Origin: Pelagibius sp. CAU 1746
GTDB lineage: Bacteria; Pseudomonadota; Alphaproteobacteria; Kiloniellales; Kiloniellaceae
NCBI RefSeq assembly: GCF_039839785.1
Contig: NZ_JBDOQT010000001.1
Coordinates: forward strand, 2,170,001 to 2,234,000
DNA length: 64,000 bases
Reading direction: 5' to 3'
Positions 6,522-15,795 of the stretch are shown here, piece by piece. A model generated the notes under the pieces. It was not told where the DNA came from and ran no database searches. It was given only the letters and a program-made list of their open reading frames with translations. The stretch's first letter is position 1. Every line of letters starts with the position of its first letter. Position numbers and translations under genes: made by a program.

Positions 6522-8636
6522 GGCAGCGCGGATGCGGGCGAGGAACTCCTCCACCTTGTGGTTCAGTTCCACCGACTGCTGCGACAGGCCGGTGGCCGCC
6601 TCCAGGGCCTGGCGTGCGGCAATACCGGTCTGCTCCGCCCCTCTGTGAACATCTGTGATGTTCGTGGAGACTTCCTGGGTGCCGGCCGCCGCCTGCTGTG
6701 TGCTGGAGGTGATCTCGGCCACGGCTGCGGTCTGCTCCTCGATGGCCGCGGAAATCGACCCGGCGATCTCGTCGACCTTGACGATGGTCTCCTTGATGCG
6801 GCTGATGGCCTGCACCGCGGAGCCGGTGGTCGACTGGATACCGTCGATCTGCTGTGCGATGTCGCCGGTCGCCCTGGCCGTCTGCTGGGCCAGGTTCTTG
6901 ACCTCTGACGCCACGACCGCGAAGCCCTTGCCGGCTTCTCCGGCGCGGGCCGCCTCGATGGTGGCGTTGAGCGCCAGCAGGTTGGTCTGCTCGGCGATGT
7001 CCGAGATCAGCGTGACCACCTCGCCGATCTTCTGCGCGGCGCTCGCCAGTTCCCGAACCACCGAATCGGTCTGTTCGGCCTCCGTCTTGGCGTCGCTGGT
7101 GCTTCGCGTCGACTCGGTGACCTGGCGGGCGATCTCGTTGATCGAGCTGGCCATCTCCTCGGAAGAGGCGGCCACCGTCTGAACGCTGGCGCTGGCCTGC
7201 TCGGCCGCGGCGGCAACCGCCGTCGACCTTCCGGTGGCCTCTTCGGCCGCATTGGACAGGTCCTGCGCGGAGGACTTGATCTCCCCGGAAGCGGTGGAGA
7301 CCGAACCGACGACCACTTTCACCGAGGCTTCGAAGTCGTCGGCGAGTTTCATCATCGACTGACGCTTCTCCTCCGCGGCCTTCTTTTCCTGCTCCGCGCG
7401 TTCGGCGGCCATGCGGTCGACCTCCAGCGCGTTCTCCTTGAAGACCTGGACGGCCTTGGCCATGGCGCCGATTTCATCCTTCTGGTGCTGGGACGGGATG
7501 TCGATGGTCTTGTTGCCCTTGGCCAGTTCCACCATGATGGAGGTCATGCGGTTGATCGGGCGGGAGACGCTCATGCCGATCAGCCAGGCAAAGGCGATGC
7601 CGAGAACGATACTGACCACGGAAAGGATGGTGTCGAACGTCTCGGCTGCCTCGATCGCGGCGGAAGCGCGGGGCCCGATCGTGTCCTGACGGTCTTTGAC
7701 CGAGAGCTTGTAGCCCTCGATCGCCTCGGCGACGGACGGGCCGATCTGATCGAGCCGGTCGCTGATGACGGCGTTGCGCTGGTTGATGGCCTGATACACC
7801 TCGCCGAGGGACTTGCGGTAGGTGTCGACCTCCGCGATCACGCTTTGGGCAAGCTGCCGGCGGTGCGGATTCTGCAGGCTGGCCAGCAGGTCGCCGGAAA
7901 GCTCGGCCAGGCGGGCGAGTTCCTCGGTTGTCCGCTGATATGAGGATTCCTGGTTGTCGACCAGGAATTTCGTGGCGTAGAGGCGTGCCAGCAGGAGATT
8001 GCGCAGGACCATGCCGGCCGTGAAGGCGGCCTGGGCATCGCCGTCGTTGTAGGCGCTCTCCATGATCGCCGTCAGGTCCCCTTCGGCCTGCGGCCCGACC
8101 TTGTCCAGAGAATCCTGAACGATCTGGTTCCGCTTGTCGTTCAGGGCGACGACGTTCCCGAAACTGGCGGTGTATTCCTGAATTTGGGCCTTCATGCCCT
8201 CCAGCAGGGCGCGCCGGTCGGGATCTTCGACCAGTTCCAGGGCTTCATCGATCATCGCTTCCGTTTTGGCGGCGAAGTCGATGACGGCCTGCTTGTCCGC
8301 GTCGGACTTCGTGATAACGAAATCCTTCACGTTCATGCGGGTCATCAGCAGGTTCGCCTGCACCCGGCCGATGGCATTGGCTTGGCGGGCGAGGGTCCGG
8401 TATTCGGTGAAGGAGTCGTTGGTCGCGTCGAGCGAGTAAATCGACATGCCGCTCAGAATGCTCAGCAGCAGCAAGATCACGCCGAAACCCGTGAAGACCC
8501 GGGTCGAGATCTTTATGTTGTTGACGAAATTCAGCATCCCGCCGGTGCCTGGGCTCTTGACGTCGGCGCTGACGGCTGCGGTGGGCTCGGACTGCCCATC
8601 CTTGTCAGAGTCCTTTGCGTGCTTCTTGCTCAACAT
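6519..8636 (-). CDS. Methyl-accepting chemotaxis protein with helical sensor domain
   Basis: A 705-residue chemoreceptor. After a polar cytoplasmic start, TM1 lies near residues 49-67 ([19 protein letters not shown]). A long all-helical periplasmic sensor of about 270 residues follows, of the HBM (helical bimodular) type, then TM2 ([17 protein letters not shown]), a HAMP linker ([18 protein letters not shown]), and the coiled-coil signalling domain with the highly conserved hairpin tip [19 protein letters not shown] that contacts CheA and CheW. GAGGAAAG precedes the ATG. It has no CheR-tethering pentapeptide at its C-terminus. A very similar paralogue lies directly upstream. Confidence 0.93.
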   Translation of the reverse strand: MLSKKHAKDSDKDGQSEPTAAVSADVKSPGTGGMLNFVNNIKISTRVFTGFGVILLLLSILSGMSIYSLDATNDSFTEYRTLARQANAIGRVQANLLMTRMNVKDFVITKSDADKQAVIDFAAKTEAMIDEALELVEDPDRRALLEGMKAQIQEYTASFGNVVALNDKRNQIVQDSLDKVGPQAEGDLTAIMESAYNDGDAQAAFTAGMVLRNLLLARLYATKFLVDNQESSYQRTTEELARLAELSGDLLASLQNPHRRQLAQSVIAEVDTYRKSLGEVYQAINQRNAVISDRLDQIGPSVAEAIEGYKLSVKDRQDTIGPRASAAIEAAETFDTILSVVSIVLGIAFAWLIGMSVSRPINRMTSIMVELAKGNKTIDIPSQHQKDEIGAMAKAVQVFKENALEVDRMAAERAEQEKKAAEEKRQSMMKLADDFEASVKVVVGSVSTASGEIKSSAQDLSNAAEEATGRSTAVAAAAEQASASVQTVAASSEEMASSINEIARQVTESTRSTSDAKTEAEQTDSVVRELASAAQKIGEVVTLISDIAEQTNLLALNATIEAARAGEAGKGFAVVASEVKNLAQQTARATGDIAQQIDGIQSTTGSAVQAISRIKETIVKVDEIAGSISAAIEEQTAAVAEITSSTQQAAAGTQEVSTNITDVHRGAEQTGIAARQALEAATGLSQQSVELNHKVEEFLARIRAA

Positions 8637-9372
8637 TTGCGACTTTCCTCTTTCTCATCAGCTATCTTGAGTGTTTCGAACAAGCCGCCACCGGTCCTCT
8701 CGGGATGACCCTCTCCGCGGCATCTTGCGCTTTCTCATGCTCTTCGGGGCCGACCTTGAGGTTGTGCTTCGGGCAAGTATTCGATCAAAGAGATTGCTTG
8801 CTACACGAAATGATTGGCGCCGATGATCATAGCAATGAGCTTTTCTCCCTAAAAAACGATTACCTGGTTTGCGTGTGATCTATCTGGAGTAGTTCTTGTT
8901 CTCTGCGAATTCAGGGGAAAGAGGACCATCTCATTGATTGAAATATGGATATTTGCGAGAAGCACACGTGTTAATGGATTAAGACGTATAGTTTTTTTCT
9001 TTAACCCCGTTTGATTTGCGCCACTATTTATTGAAGTAATAATCGAGAAGACCACTAAGGGTTTTGACGGTTCCGCCGGCTGAGAAGGCGCGCAAGACGG
9101 CTGGGCCGCGACGGTGATTGCCGCAGCCCATGTCTTGCTTGTGGCGGGAAGAAAACCGGGAACTGAAGAACGACCTTGGGCCGGCCGTTTCGCGTGGAGC
9201 CGGGCAGAGCGGACGTCGGTAACAAGGCCGCTCGGAATGCCGAACGCCCGCTCCTGAGAAGCGGCGATCTCTACCGGGCGCCCATCTCAATCGGGCGCGC
9301 CTGTGCGGGGTTTTGCGCGCTGAGGCGCCGGCCGCCGGCAGGTTGCGGCGGCCTGGCCTAGACCGGGTTTAC
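8637..9372. other. About 740-bp intergenic region between the two chemoreceptors
   Basis: The stretch from about 8780 to 9060 is AT-rich and looks like promoter DNA for the first chemoreceptor; the remainder is GC-rich. It holds one CtrA-like box at 8849-8863. Short open frames here (for example 9024-9290 on the minus strand) have no protein-like composition or ribosome binding site and were not called. Confidence 0.5.
8849..8863 (-). promoter_or_regulatory. CtrA-like box upstream of the first chemoreceptor
   Basis: CTAA-N7-TTAC on the plus strand, that is GTAA-TCGTTTT-TTAG read toward the gene, a two-mismatch fit to the CtrA consensus TTAA-N7-TTAA. The core AAACGATTA followed by CCTGG is shared with 11753-11768 upstream of the second chemoreceptor, and both lie 210-225 bp before the start codon. 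CtrA commonly controls chemotaxis genes in alphaproteobacteria; binding here is inference. Confidence 0.4.
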
Positions 9373-9422
9373 AGGGCCGGTGGATCGCCTTCGGCGATTC
9401 CAGCCGACCCTGATCTGCTCTA
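9373..9422 (-). repeat. Palindromic repeat, copy B, overlapping the stop of the second chemoreceptor
   Basis: AGGGCCGGTGGATCGCC is followed by an imperfect complement (GGCGATTCCAGCCGACCCT) and GATCTGCTCTA, whose last three bases are the TAG stop of the minus-strand gene. The mismatches in the second arm show it has drifted relative to copy A while the tail is unchanged. Confidence 0.75.
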
Positions 9423-11543
9423 GGCGGCGCGAATGCTGGAAAGGAACTCCATGACCTTCTGGTTCAGTTCGCCCGAACGCTGGCTCAGCCCGGTGGCGGC
9501 CTCCAGGGCTTGGCGCGCCGCGGTGCCGGTCTGCTCCGCCCGTTTGTGAACATCGGTGATATTCGTGGAGACTTCCTGGGTGCCGGCCGCCGCCTGCTGT
9601 GTGTTGGAGGAAATCTCGGCCACCGCCGCCGTCTGTTCCTCGATCGCCGCGGAGATCGACCCGGCGATTTCGTCGACCTTCACGATCGTGCTTTTGATGC
9701 GGGCGATGGCCTGCACGGCGGAGTCGGTGGTCGTCTGGATGCCGTCGATCTGGCTCGCGATCTCTTCGGTGGCTTTCGCCGTCTGCTGGGCCAGGCTCTT
9801 GACCTCGGACGCCACGACCGCGAAGCCCTTGCCGGCTTCCCCGGCGCGCGCCGCCTCGATGGTGGCGTTCAGGGCCAGCAGGTTGGTCTGCTCGGCGATG
9901 TCCGAGATCAGCGTGACCACCTCGCCGATCTTCTGCGCGGCGCTCGCCAGTTCCCGAACCACCGAATCGGTCTGCTCGGCTTCGGTCTTGGCGTCGCTGG
10001 TGCCTTGCGTCGACTCGTCGACCTGGCGGGCGATTTCGTTGATCGAACTGGCCATCTCCTCGGACGAGGCGGCCACCGTCTGAACGCTGGCGCTGGCCTG
10101 TTCCGCCGCTGCGGCGACCGCGGTGGATTTGTCCGTCGCCTCCTCGGCCGCGTTGGTCAGATCCTGCGCGGAGGACTTGATCTCCCCGGAAGCGGTGGAG
10201 ACCGCGTCGACGACCACTTTCACCGAGGCTTCGAAGTCGTCGGCGAGTTTCAGCATGGACTGGCGCTTTTCTTCGGCCGCTCGTTTGTCCTGCTCTGCGC
10301 GTTCGGCGGCCAGGCGATCGACCTCCAGGGCGTTCTCCTTGAAGATCTGGACGGCCTTGGCCATGGCGCCGATTTCATCCTTCTGGTGCTGGGCGGGAAC
10401 CTCGATGGTCTTGTTCCCTTTCGCCAGTTCCACCATGACCGAGGTCATGCGATTGACCGGGCGCGAAACGCTCAAGCCGATCAGCCAGGCAAAGGCGATG
10501 CCGAGAACGATACTTACGACCGAGAGCCCACTGCCGACGAGGCTCGCCTCGTCGATCGCAGTCGAGGTGCTGTCGCCTATCGCGCCCTGGCGTTCCCGCA
10601 GGGAGAGATTGTATTCGTCGATCTGCTGGGCGATGGCTGGACCAATGCGGTCGAGCTGTTGGCTTACGACGGCGTTGCGCTGTACGACGATGGCGTAAAC
10701 CTGATCGAAGGCGTCGCGGTAGGAGGCGATCTCCTCGATCACCGCCTGGGCCTGCCTGCGGCGATGCAGGTCGGGAAGGCCGGCCATCAGTTCGGCCGTC
10801 GACTGATCCAAGGCGCCAAACTCTTCCATCACCCGCTGGTAAGTGGTTTCCTGATTGTCGACCAGAAAGGTCGCGGAATAGAGGCGCGCCAGCAAGAAAC
10901 CGCGCAGAACGTTGCCCGCCGCGAAGGAGGCTTCCACGTCGCCGTCGTCGAAGACGCTCGCCACCAAGGCGCTCAGGTCTTCCTCGATCTTAGGTCCGAT
11001 CTGGTTCAGCGCGCCGTCGACGATCTCGTTGCTGCGATCGTTCATCTCGGTGATGTTCTGGAAGTGACTGACGTACTCTTCCATCTGCGACTTCATGTTC
11101 GTCAGCAGGGTCCGCCGGTCGGGGGCTTCAACCAGTTCCAGCGCCTGGTCGATCAACGTCGCGGTCTTGCCCGCGTGGTCGAAGACGCCGTTCTTGTCGT
11201 TGTCGGATTTCGTGATGATGAAATCCTTCACGTTCATGCGGGTCATCTGCAGACTCGCCTGAACGTGGCCGATCGCGTTGCCCTGACGCGCCAGAGCACG
11301 GTACTCGGTAAAAGCGTCGTTGGTCGCGTTGAGCGAGTAGACCGACAGCCCGCCCAGTGCCCCCAGCAGCACCAGGATTACGCCGAAGCCGGAGAATACG
11401 CGGGTCGAAATCTTGATGTTGTTGACGAAGCCGAGCGGACCTGCGGACCCTGAAGCCGCCGCGCCGCGCCCGGTGCCGGCGGTTTTGGCGGCGGCAGGCC
11501 GCGCTTCGTTTGCGGAAATGCCAGATTGCTTCTTGCTCAACAT
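9420..11543 (-). CDS. Methyl-accepting chemotaxis protein, tandem paralogue
   Basis: A 707-residue chemoreceptor with the same order as its neighbour: TM1 near residues 52-72, helical periplasmic sensor, TM2 with the same [12 protein letters not shown] segment, HAMP and signalling domain with the [19 protein letters not shown] tip. The signalling halves are almost identical, down to long identical DNA stretches (for example around 9890-9985 versus 6980-7075), whereas the sensors differ substantially. This is what one expects of a duplicated receptor with a diversified ligand domain. GGGGAGCC precedes the ATG. The ligand cannot be predicted. Confidence 0.93.
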   Translation of the reverse strand: MLSKKQSGISANEARPAAAKTAGTGRGAAASGSAGPLGFVNNIKISTRVFSGFGVILVLLGALGGLSVYSLNATNDAFTEYRALARQGNAIGHVQASLQMTRMNVKDFIITKSDNDKNGVFDHAGKTATLIDQALELVEAPDRRTLLTNMKSQMEEYVSHFQNITEMNDRSNEIVDGALNQIGPKIEEDLSALVASVFDDGDVEASFAAGNVLRGFLLARLYSATFLVDNQETTYQRVMEEFGALDQSTAELMAGLPDLHRRRQAQAVIEEIASYRDAFDQVYAIVVQRNAVVSQQLDRIGPAIAQQIDEYNLSLRERQGAIGDSTSTAIDEASLVGSGLSVVSIVLGIAFAWLIGLSVSRPVNRMTSVMVELAKGNKTIEVPAQHQKDEIGAMAKAVQIFKENALEVDRLAAERAEQDKRAAEEKRQSMLKLADDFEASVKVVVDAVSTASGEIKSSAQDLTNAAEEATDKSTAVAAAAEQASASVQTVAASSEEMASSINEIARQVDESTQGTSDAKTEAEQTDSVVRELASAAQKIGEVVTLISDIAEQTNLLALNATIEAARAGEAGKGFAVVASEVKSLAQQTAKATEEIASQIDGIQTTTDSAVQAIARIKSTIVKVDEIAGSISAAIEEQTAAVAEISSNTQQAAAGTQEVSTNITDVHKRAEQTGTAARQALEAATGLSQRSGELNQKVMEFLSSIRAA

Positions 11544-12050
11544 AGTGAGGCTCCCCCTTTTCCCAAGCCCGAACTGTGCCTCCGACCCGCCGCTGCCGGT
11601 TTTGCCGCGGACGTTCTCCAGACAGGGTTTTCGCCTTCTGCTCCGGAGCGGCGCCTTGGGCTGTGAGCCGGCGAAGTTCCCCGGTGGGCTGGTTGTCTGA
11701 TTCTGGAGAAAATCTATCTATAGAGGCCGCATTGATGACCCACTCTTCTTAAGAAACGATTATCCTGGGCCGTAAAAATCGCGCGGAAGTAGCGGTTGGC
11801 GCCTGTCTCCCAAGAGGGCTCTTCTAAGAGGCTGAAACAAAAGGAATTCACTGCGGCGTTTTCTCTTGTCGGGCGCGAAATGAAACCTGGAAAATCTTCT
11901 CATTAGTTGATGGGCGCCCGAAATTTCGCCATCCGATAAAGAAATCGTGAGTTCAAATTCAATCCGTGAGGGAGATGTAGATCAGATTGCGGGCCTGTCT
12001 TCGGGACGCCGCCCCAGGGCGGGGAAGCGCCCCGATCTACTCCAGAGGTA
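11544..12050. other. About 500-bp intergenic region, promoter side of the second chemoreceptor
   Basis: No gene seen. It contains the second CtrA-like box (11749-11763), AT-rich DNA around 11880-11980, and a GC-rich inverted segment near 12008-12030 (GCCCCAGGGCGGGG) before palindromic repeat copy C. Confidence 0.45.
11749..11763 (-). promoter_or_regulatory. CtrA-like box upstream of the second chemoreceptor
   Basis: TTAA-GAAACGA-TTAT on the plus strand, or ATAA-TCGTTTC-TTAA toward the gene: one mismatch from TTAA-N7-TTAA. It is positioned like the box before the first chemoreceptor, with the same AAACGATTA core. Conservation of this short block in otherwise diverged upstream DNA supports a functional site. 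Confidence 0.5.
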
Positions 12051-12114
12051 TAGAGCAGGTTCACAGGGACGGTGGGTCGCCTTCGGTGCTTCCGGCCGGC
12101 CCTGATCTGCTCTA
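12051..12114 (-). repeat. Palindromic repeat, copy C, overlapping the stop of terC
   Basis: The most complete copy: outer arms TAGAGCAG (12051-12058) and CTGCTCTA (12107-12114) enclose the GGTGGGTCGCC hairpin related to copies A and B. The right end supplies the TAG stop of terC. The outer arms show that the whole unit is about 64 bp and palindromic end to end. Confidence 0.7.
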
Positions 12115-12846
12115 GCCCGCGTTTTCCCCTGTCTTGCGGCGCCGCCTGGTGGCAGCCAGGTTCAACAGCTCGACCATCAGCGAGAAGGCGATGGCGAAGT
12201 AGAGATAGCCGCGCGGCACGTGGAAGTGCAGGGCGTCTGCCACCAGGGCGACGCCGATCAGCAGCAGGAACGACAGCGCCAGCATCTTCGTGGTCGGGTG
12301 GCGTCGGATGAAGCCGCTGATCGGTGTCGCCGCGAACATCATGACCGCGATGGCGATGACCACGGCGGCAACCATGATCGGCAGCTTGTCGGTCATGCCG
12401 ACGGCGGTGATCACCGAGTCGAGCGAGAAGACCAAGTCTATGGCCAGGATCTGGGCAATGGCCATGGCGAAGGAGGCGGACTTGCCGCCGGCGGCGTTCT
12501 CCCCCGCCGGCCCCTCGACCGTGTGATGGATCTCCGACGTGGCCTTGGCCAGCAGGAAGAGGCCGCCGCCCATGAGGATGATGTCGCGCCAGGAAACCGG
12601 CAGGTCGAAGATCTCGAAGATCGGCGCGGTCAGCTTGGTCAGCCAGACCAACCCCGCCAGCAGGGCGATGCGCCCGAACAGCGCCAGGCCGAGTCCCAGG
12701 CGCTGGGCCAACAAGCGGCGGTGCTCGGCCACTCTTTCGGTTATGATCGACAGGAAAATGATGTTGTCGATGCCGAGGACGATTTCCAGGAAGGTCAGGG
12801 TCAGGAGGCTGGCCCAGATATCGGGATCGGCAAGCCATTCGGGCAT
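12112..12846 (-). CDS. terC: TerC-family integral membrane protein
   Basis: A 244-residue membrane protein with about seven helices. The two family signatures are present: EIVLGIDNI (residues 21-29) and DLVFSLDSV in the middle, whose Asp residues lie in the membrane and are thought to bind metal. TerC proteins act in metal ion export (often Mn) during membrane-protein metallation and in tellurite resistance. The open frame extends to 12975 but the ATG at 12846 follows GGAGCCCCTCCC and starts the conserved MPEWLADPDIW. The frame is broken by a hydrophilic loop with AGENAAGGKSA. It diverges from zntB, another metal transporter, over about 110 bp. Confidence 0.85.
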   Translation of the reverse strand: MPEWLADPDIWASLLTLTFLEIVLGIDNIIFLSIITERVAEHRRLLAQRLGLGLALFGRIALLAGLVWLTKLTAPIFEIFDLPVSWRDIILMGGGLFLLAKATSEIHHTVEGPAGENAAGGKSASFAMAIAQILAIDLVFSLDSVITAVGMTDKLPIMVAAVVIAIAVMMFAATPISGFIRRHPTTKMLALSFLLLIGVALVADALHFHVPRGYLYFAIAFSLMVELLNLAATRRRRKTGENAG

Positions 12847-12959
12847 GGGAGGGGCTCCATCTTTCGCGTCGGCGGGGATGGTAACAGCCGGCTGGACGGA
12901 AGGAAGGCCTTTCTGGGCGCGAAGCGCTGCGTGGAAGGTGGGACAACAAGGGAGGCGGC

Positions 12960-13940
12960 ATGAGCGACGGATCAAGCGGCGACTGGAGTTTCATCAGCGT
13001 CTTCGACGGCCGGGGCGGGGCCCGGCGGGAGTCGGCCGGCGCTTACGATCACGCCACCGACGAGGTCTGCTGGGCGCACCTGCAGCGCACCTCCGCCTCG
13101 GCAACGCGTTGGCTGGCCCAAGAACGCGGCATTCCGCCCCTGGTCCGCCAGGCATTGACCGCCGAGGAGACGCGGCCGCGCTGCACGCCGCTGGAAGGCG
13201 GACTGCTGCTGATCCTGCGCGGCGTCAACCTAAATCCGGATTCCGATCCGGAGGACATGGTCTCGATCCGTATCTGGACCGACGGCCGCCAGCTTCTTAC
13301 CGTCTGGCTGCGCCGCCTGCTGGCGGTGACCGACATCGACGAAATGCTGGACCAGGGGCGCGGCCCGAAGAATGTCGGCGAGTTCCTCGCGCTGCTGGCG
13401 GACCGCTTGGCGGCGCGCATGGAACCGGTCATCGCCGAGATCGACGACCGGATCGATGCCCTGGAAGACGAAGTGCTGGAGAGCTCCAGCCCGGAATTGC
13501 GCGAGCGCCTGGCGAACGTGCGCCGGCAGGCCATCCTGCTGCGCCGCTACTTCGCCCCGCAGCGCGAGGCGCTGCTGCGTCTGGCGGGCGACCAGGAGGC
13601 GACGCCCTGGCTGGACCAGCGCGAGCGGCATCTGCTGCGCGAGGCCGCGGACCGCATCACTCGCTATGTGGAAGACCTGGACGCCGGTCGCGAGCGGGCA
13701 TCCGTCGTCCACGATCAGTTGGCGAACCGCATCTCCGACGAGATGAACCGCGGCATGTACGTCCTCTCGGTGATCGCCGCGGTCTTTCTGCCGCTGGGCT
13801 TCATCACCGGACTTCTGGGGATCAACGTCGGCGGCATTCCCGGCGTCGAATCGTCTTGGGCTTTCGCCGCGGTCTGCCTGCTGCTCGCCGTCATTGCGGG
13901 GCTGGAGATCTGGCTGCTGCGCCGGCTGAAGTGGATCTAG
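12960..13940 (+). CDS. zntB: CorA-family zinc transporter ZntB
   Basis: A 326-residue CorA-type channel. A soluble alpha/beta domain (1-160) and a long helical stalk rich in Arg, Glu and Leu (160-260) lead to two C-terminal membrane helices joined by the signature GINVGGIPG (about residues 287-295). The GxNVGGIPG variant of GMN marks the ZntB subgroup, which moves zinc (H+-coupled uptake or efflux depending on the report) rather than Mg. It is divergently placed to terC. Its stop codon overlaps that of the small convergent gene at 13937. Confidence 0.9.
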   Translation: MSDGSSGDWSFISVFDGRGGARRESAGAYDHATDEVCWAHLQRTSASATRWLAQERGIPPLVRQALTAEETRPRCTPLEGGLLLILRGVNLNPDSDPEDMVSIRIWTDGRQLLTVWLRRLLAVTDIDEMLDQGRGPKNVGEFLALLADRLAARMEPVIAEIDDRIDALEDEVLESSSPELRERLANVRRQAILLRRYFAPQREALLRLAGDQEATPWLDQRERHLLREAADRITRYVEDLDAGRERASVVHDQLANRISDEMNRGMYVLSVIAAVFLPLGFITGLLGINVGGIPGVESSWAFAAVCLLLAVIAGLEIWLLRRLKWI

Positions 13941-14143
13941 TTGGCGGCCAAGGCGCCGCTGCGGGTGGCCGCATGGTCCATAAGGCCGTCGGCGTGACGC
14001 ATCATCTCTTCCATGGACAGGCTCCGCAGAGGGTCTTCGCCCGTCTCGGGCTCGGCCGGCCCGAAGATCTCGAGGTCGAGCAGGAACCACAGCGGCGCCA
14101 CGAGAAGCAACGCCAGTAAGACGACCAGAAGACGATCCGACAT
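13937..14143 (-). CDS. Small single-pass membrane protein, unknown function
   Basis: A 68-residue protein, start MSDRLLVVLLALLLVAPLW, giving one N-terminal membrane helix or uncleaved signal (residues 5-22) followed by an acidic soluble tail with LRSLSMEEMMRHAD. The longer upstream frame has no protein character. Its TAG stop overlaps the zntB stop by two bases on the opposite strand. No family recognised. Confidence 0.5.
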   Translation of the reverse strand: MSDRLLVVLLALLLVAPLWFLLDLEIFGPAEPETGEDPLRSLSMEEMMRHADGLMDHAATRSGALAAN

Positions 14144-14271
14144 GAAAGGGCCCCGCTGCTGTCCAGCATCTCCCGGCTTGCGGATGCTGTTGATCGCAGC
14201 CTGCCGGGTCGCGGGTGACAGCGGTGTGTCAAGAAACGGGCGGCGATCAGGCCCGGTCGCAGGGAGAAGCT

Positions 14272-15390
14272 TCAGTCCTCGCCAGGCGCGGGCACGCCGC
14301 GGCGGCCGATCAGGCGTGCCGGCAGCAGCCGGAAGACCAGCGGCGTGCACACCACGATGAGGAAGATCCGCACGATGTGATGGGTCGCCACCAGCGCCGC
14401 ATCGATCGACAGGGCCAGGGCGATGAGGCTCATCTCGGCGACGCCGCCCGGGGCATAGGCCAGGAAGATGCCGATGGTGGGCAGGCCGGTGACCGGGTGC
14501 AGCGCCACGGCGAAGAGCAGTCCTCCGGCCACCAGAATGACGGTGCTGCCGATCGAGGCCAGGATCGTGTGCCCGACCAGCTTCATGCTCACGCCGGCGA
14601 AGCGGCAACCGATTGTGGTGCCGACCACGACCTGCGCGGCGGCGACCAGTTCGGTCGGCGGCTTGGCTTCGGTAAGGCCGCTCATGTGGAAGGCGGCGGA
14701 AAGAAACATGGGGCCGAGGACGGCGGCGGCCGGCAGGCGCGCCAACCGGGCCAGCATGAAGCCGGCAACGCCGCAGAAGGTGAGAACCAGCATGTCGAAG
14801 AGCTGGGCGTCGACCAGCGGGATGCCGGCACTGGTCCGCGGGCCCGGAGTGTAGCCGAAGGTGATCTGCATCAGGAAGGGCAGGGCCAGCACCACCAGCA
14901 GGATGCGCGAAGTATGGGTGAGGGAGATGACCCTCTCGTCACCGCCATTCTGGGCGCCGGCCAACACCATTTCGGAGAGGCCGCCCGGCGCTGCCGAGAA
15001 ATACGCGGTGATCGGATCGTAGCCGGCGACTTTGCGCAGGAAGAGGGCGACCGCTCCTGTCGCCAGCGCGGTGTAGGCGGCAAGACCGATCAGCGAGATG
15101 GTCCAATCCCCCAGCCGGTCGAGGATTTCCGGTGCGAAGCCGCTGCCCAGCATCACCCCCAGGACCGCCATCATGGCGAGGCGGAAGAGGACGGGCAGCG
15201 CGACCGGCAGGCCGGCCATGGCGGCCACGGTGGTGCTGAGCATGGCGCCCAGCATCCAGGCCAGCGGCACCTGAAAGTAATCGGCGACCCAGCCGCCGCT
15301 GGCGCCGATCGCCAGCGCCAGCAAAATTTTGTGGAGCGGCGGCCAGCTCCGCGTCGGCTTCGTGATCGGTCGGGCCTGCTTCGCCATCAT
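14272..15390 (-). CDS. AbrB-family (ammonia monooxygenase-like) membrane protein
   Basis: A 372-residue protein with roughly ten membrane helices built as two repeats; the paired motifs AYFSAAPGGLSEM (about 129-141) and AYAPGGVAEMS (about 318-328) are the duplicated signature of the AbrB/YgbJ-type permease family. In public databases it is often called ammonia monooxygenase by mistake; it is a putative transporter of unknown substrate. The start overlaps the preceding frame in a TCATCAT arrangement, so it is translationally coupled with the truncated gene and the HAD and argE genes upstream. Confidence 0.82.
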   Translation of the reverse strand: MMAKQARPITKPTRSWPPLHKILLALAIGASGGWVADYFQVPLAWMLGAMLSTTVAAMAGLPVALPVLFRLAMMAVLGVMLGSGFAPEILDRLGDWTISLIGLAAYTALATGAVALFLRKVAGYDPITAYFSAAPGGLSEMVLAGAQNGGDERVISLTHTSRILLVVLALPFLMQITFGYTPGPRTSAGIPLVDAQLFDMLVLTFCGVAGFMLARLARLPAAAVLGPMFLSAAFHMSGLTEAKPPTELVAAAQVVVGTTIGCRFAGVSMKLVGHTILASIGSTVILVAGGLLFAVALHPVTGLPTIGIFLAYAPGGVAEMSLIALALSIDAALVATHHIVRIFLIVVCTPLVFRLLPARLIGRRGVPAPGED

Positions 15391-15791
15391 CCGACCTCCC
15401 GGCCGAGGCGCACCGCGGTGGCGCCGGCTTGAGGATGGGCCACCGGCATGACGAGGATGCAGTTGTCGTAAGGCGTGACCACCGGCGCGCCGCGATCGAG
15501 GGCGATGACCGTGCCCGCCTGAGCCAGCACGTCCATGCCGCGGAAGGGCCGCACGAAAGTGAAGTCGTTGCTGGCCGCGGTGACGCGATCCGTTACCTCG
15601 ATGACGCGTTGCGGCGCCGGGGTGCAGTCGATGCCGTGGCCGGCGACGCCGAAATCGAAACTGTGGACGTAATCCGGCGTGACGTGGCCCGGGCCGGGAA
15701 GATTGGAGCTGTCGTCACCGCGGCGCCAGCCGGAGATGTCCGGTGGCGTAAGGTCGAAGGCGGGTGGCGGCAGGGTATCCATGCGGTGCAT
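15387..15791 (-). pseudogene. Internally deleted succinylglutamate desuccinylase/aspartoacylase-family gene
   Basis: The 134-residue frame joins two ends of a family whose members are normally about 300-330 residues. Residues 5-50 (FDLTPPDISGW...YVHSFDFGVAGHG) match the N-terminus leading to the zinc site, and residues 75-134 (FTFVRPFRGMDVLAQAGTVIA...TPYDNCILVMP) match the C-terminal beta domain. The HGNE-type zinc motif, the second His ligand and the catalytic core between them are absent. The reading frame is maintained, so a short protein could be made, but it cannot be the usual enzyme. It is sandwiched in an operon between the HAD and AbrB genes. The family call is from recall of these end motifs. 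Confidence 0.6.
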
Positions 15792-15795
15792 CAGC

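Noticed and set aside
9024-9290. An 88-codon minus-strand frame in the chemoreceptor spacer
   Set aside because: Arg/Pro-rich, no ribosome binding site and no recognisable motif; treated as noncoding.
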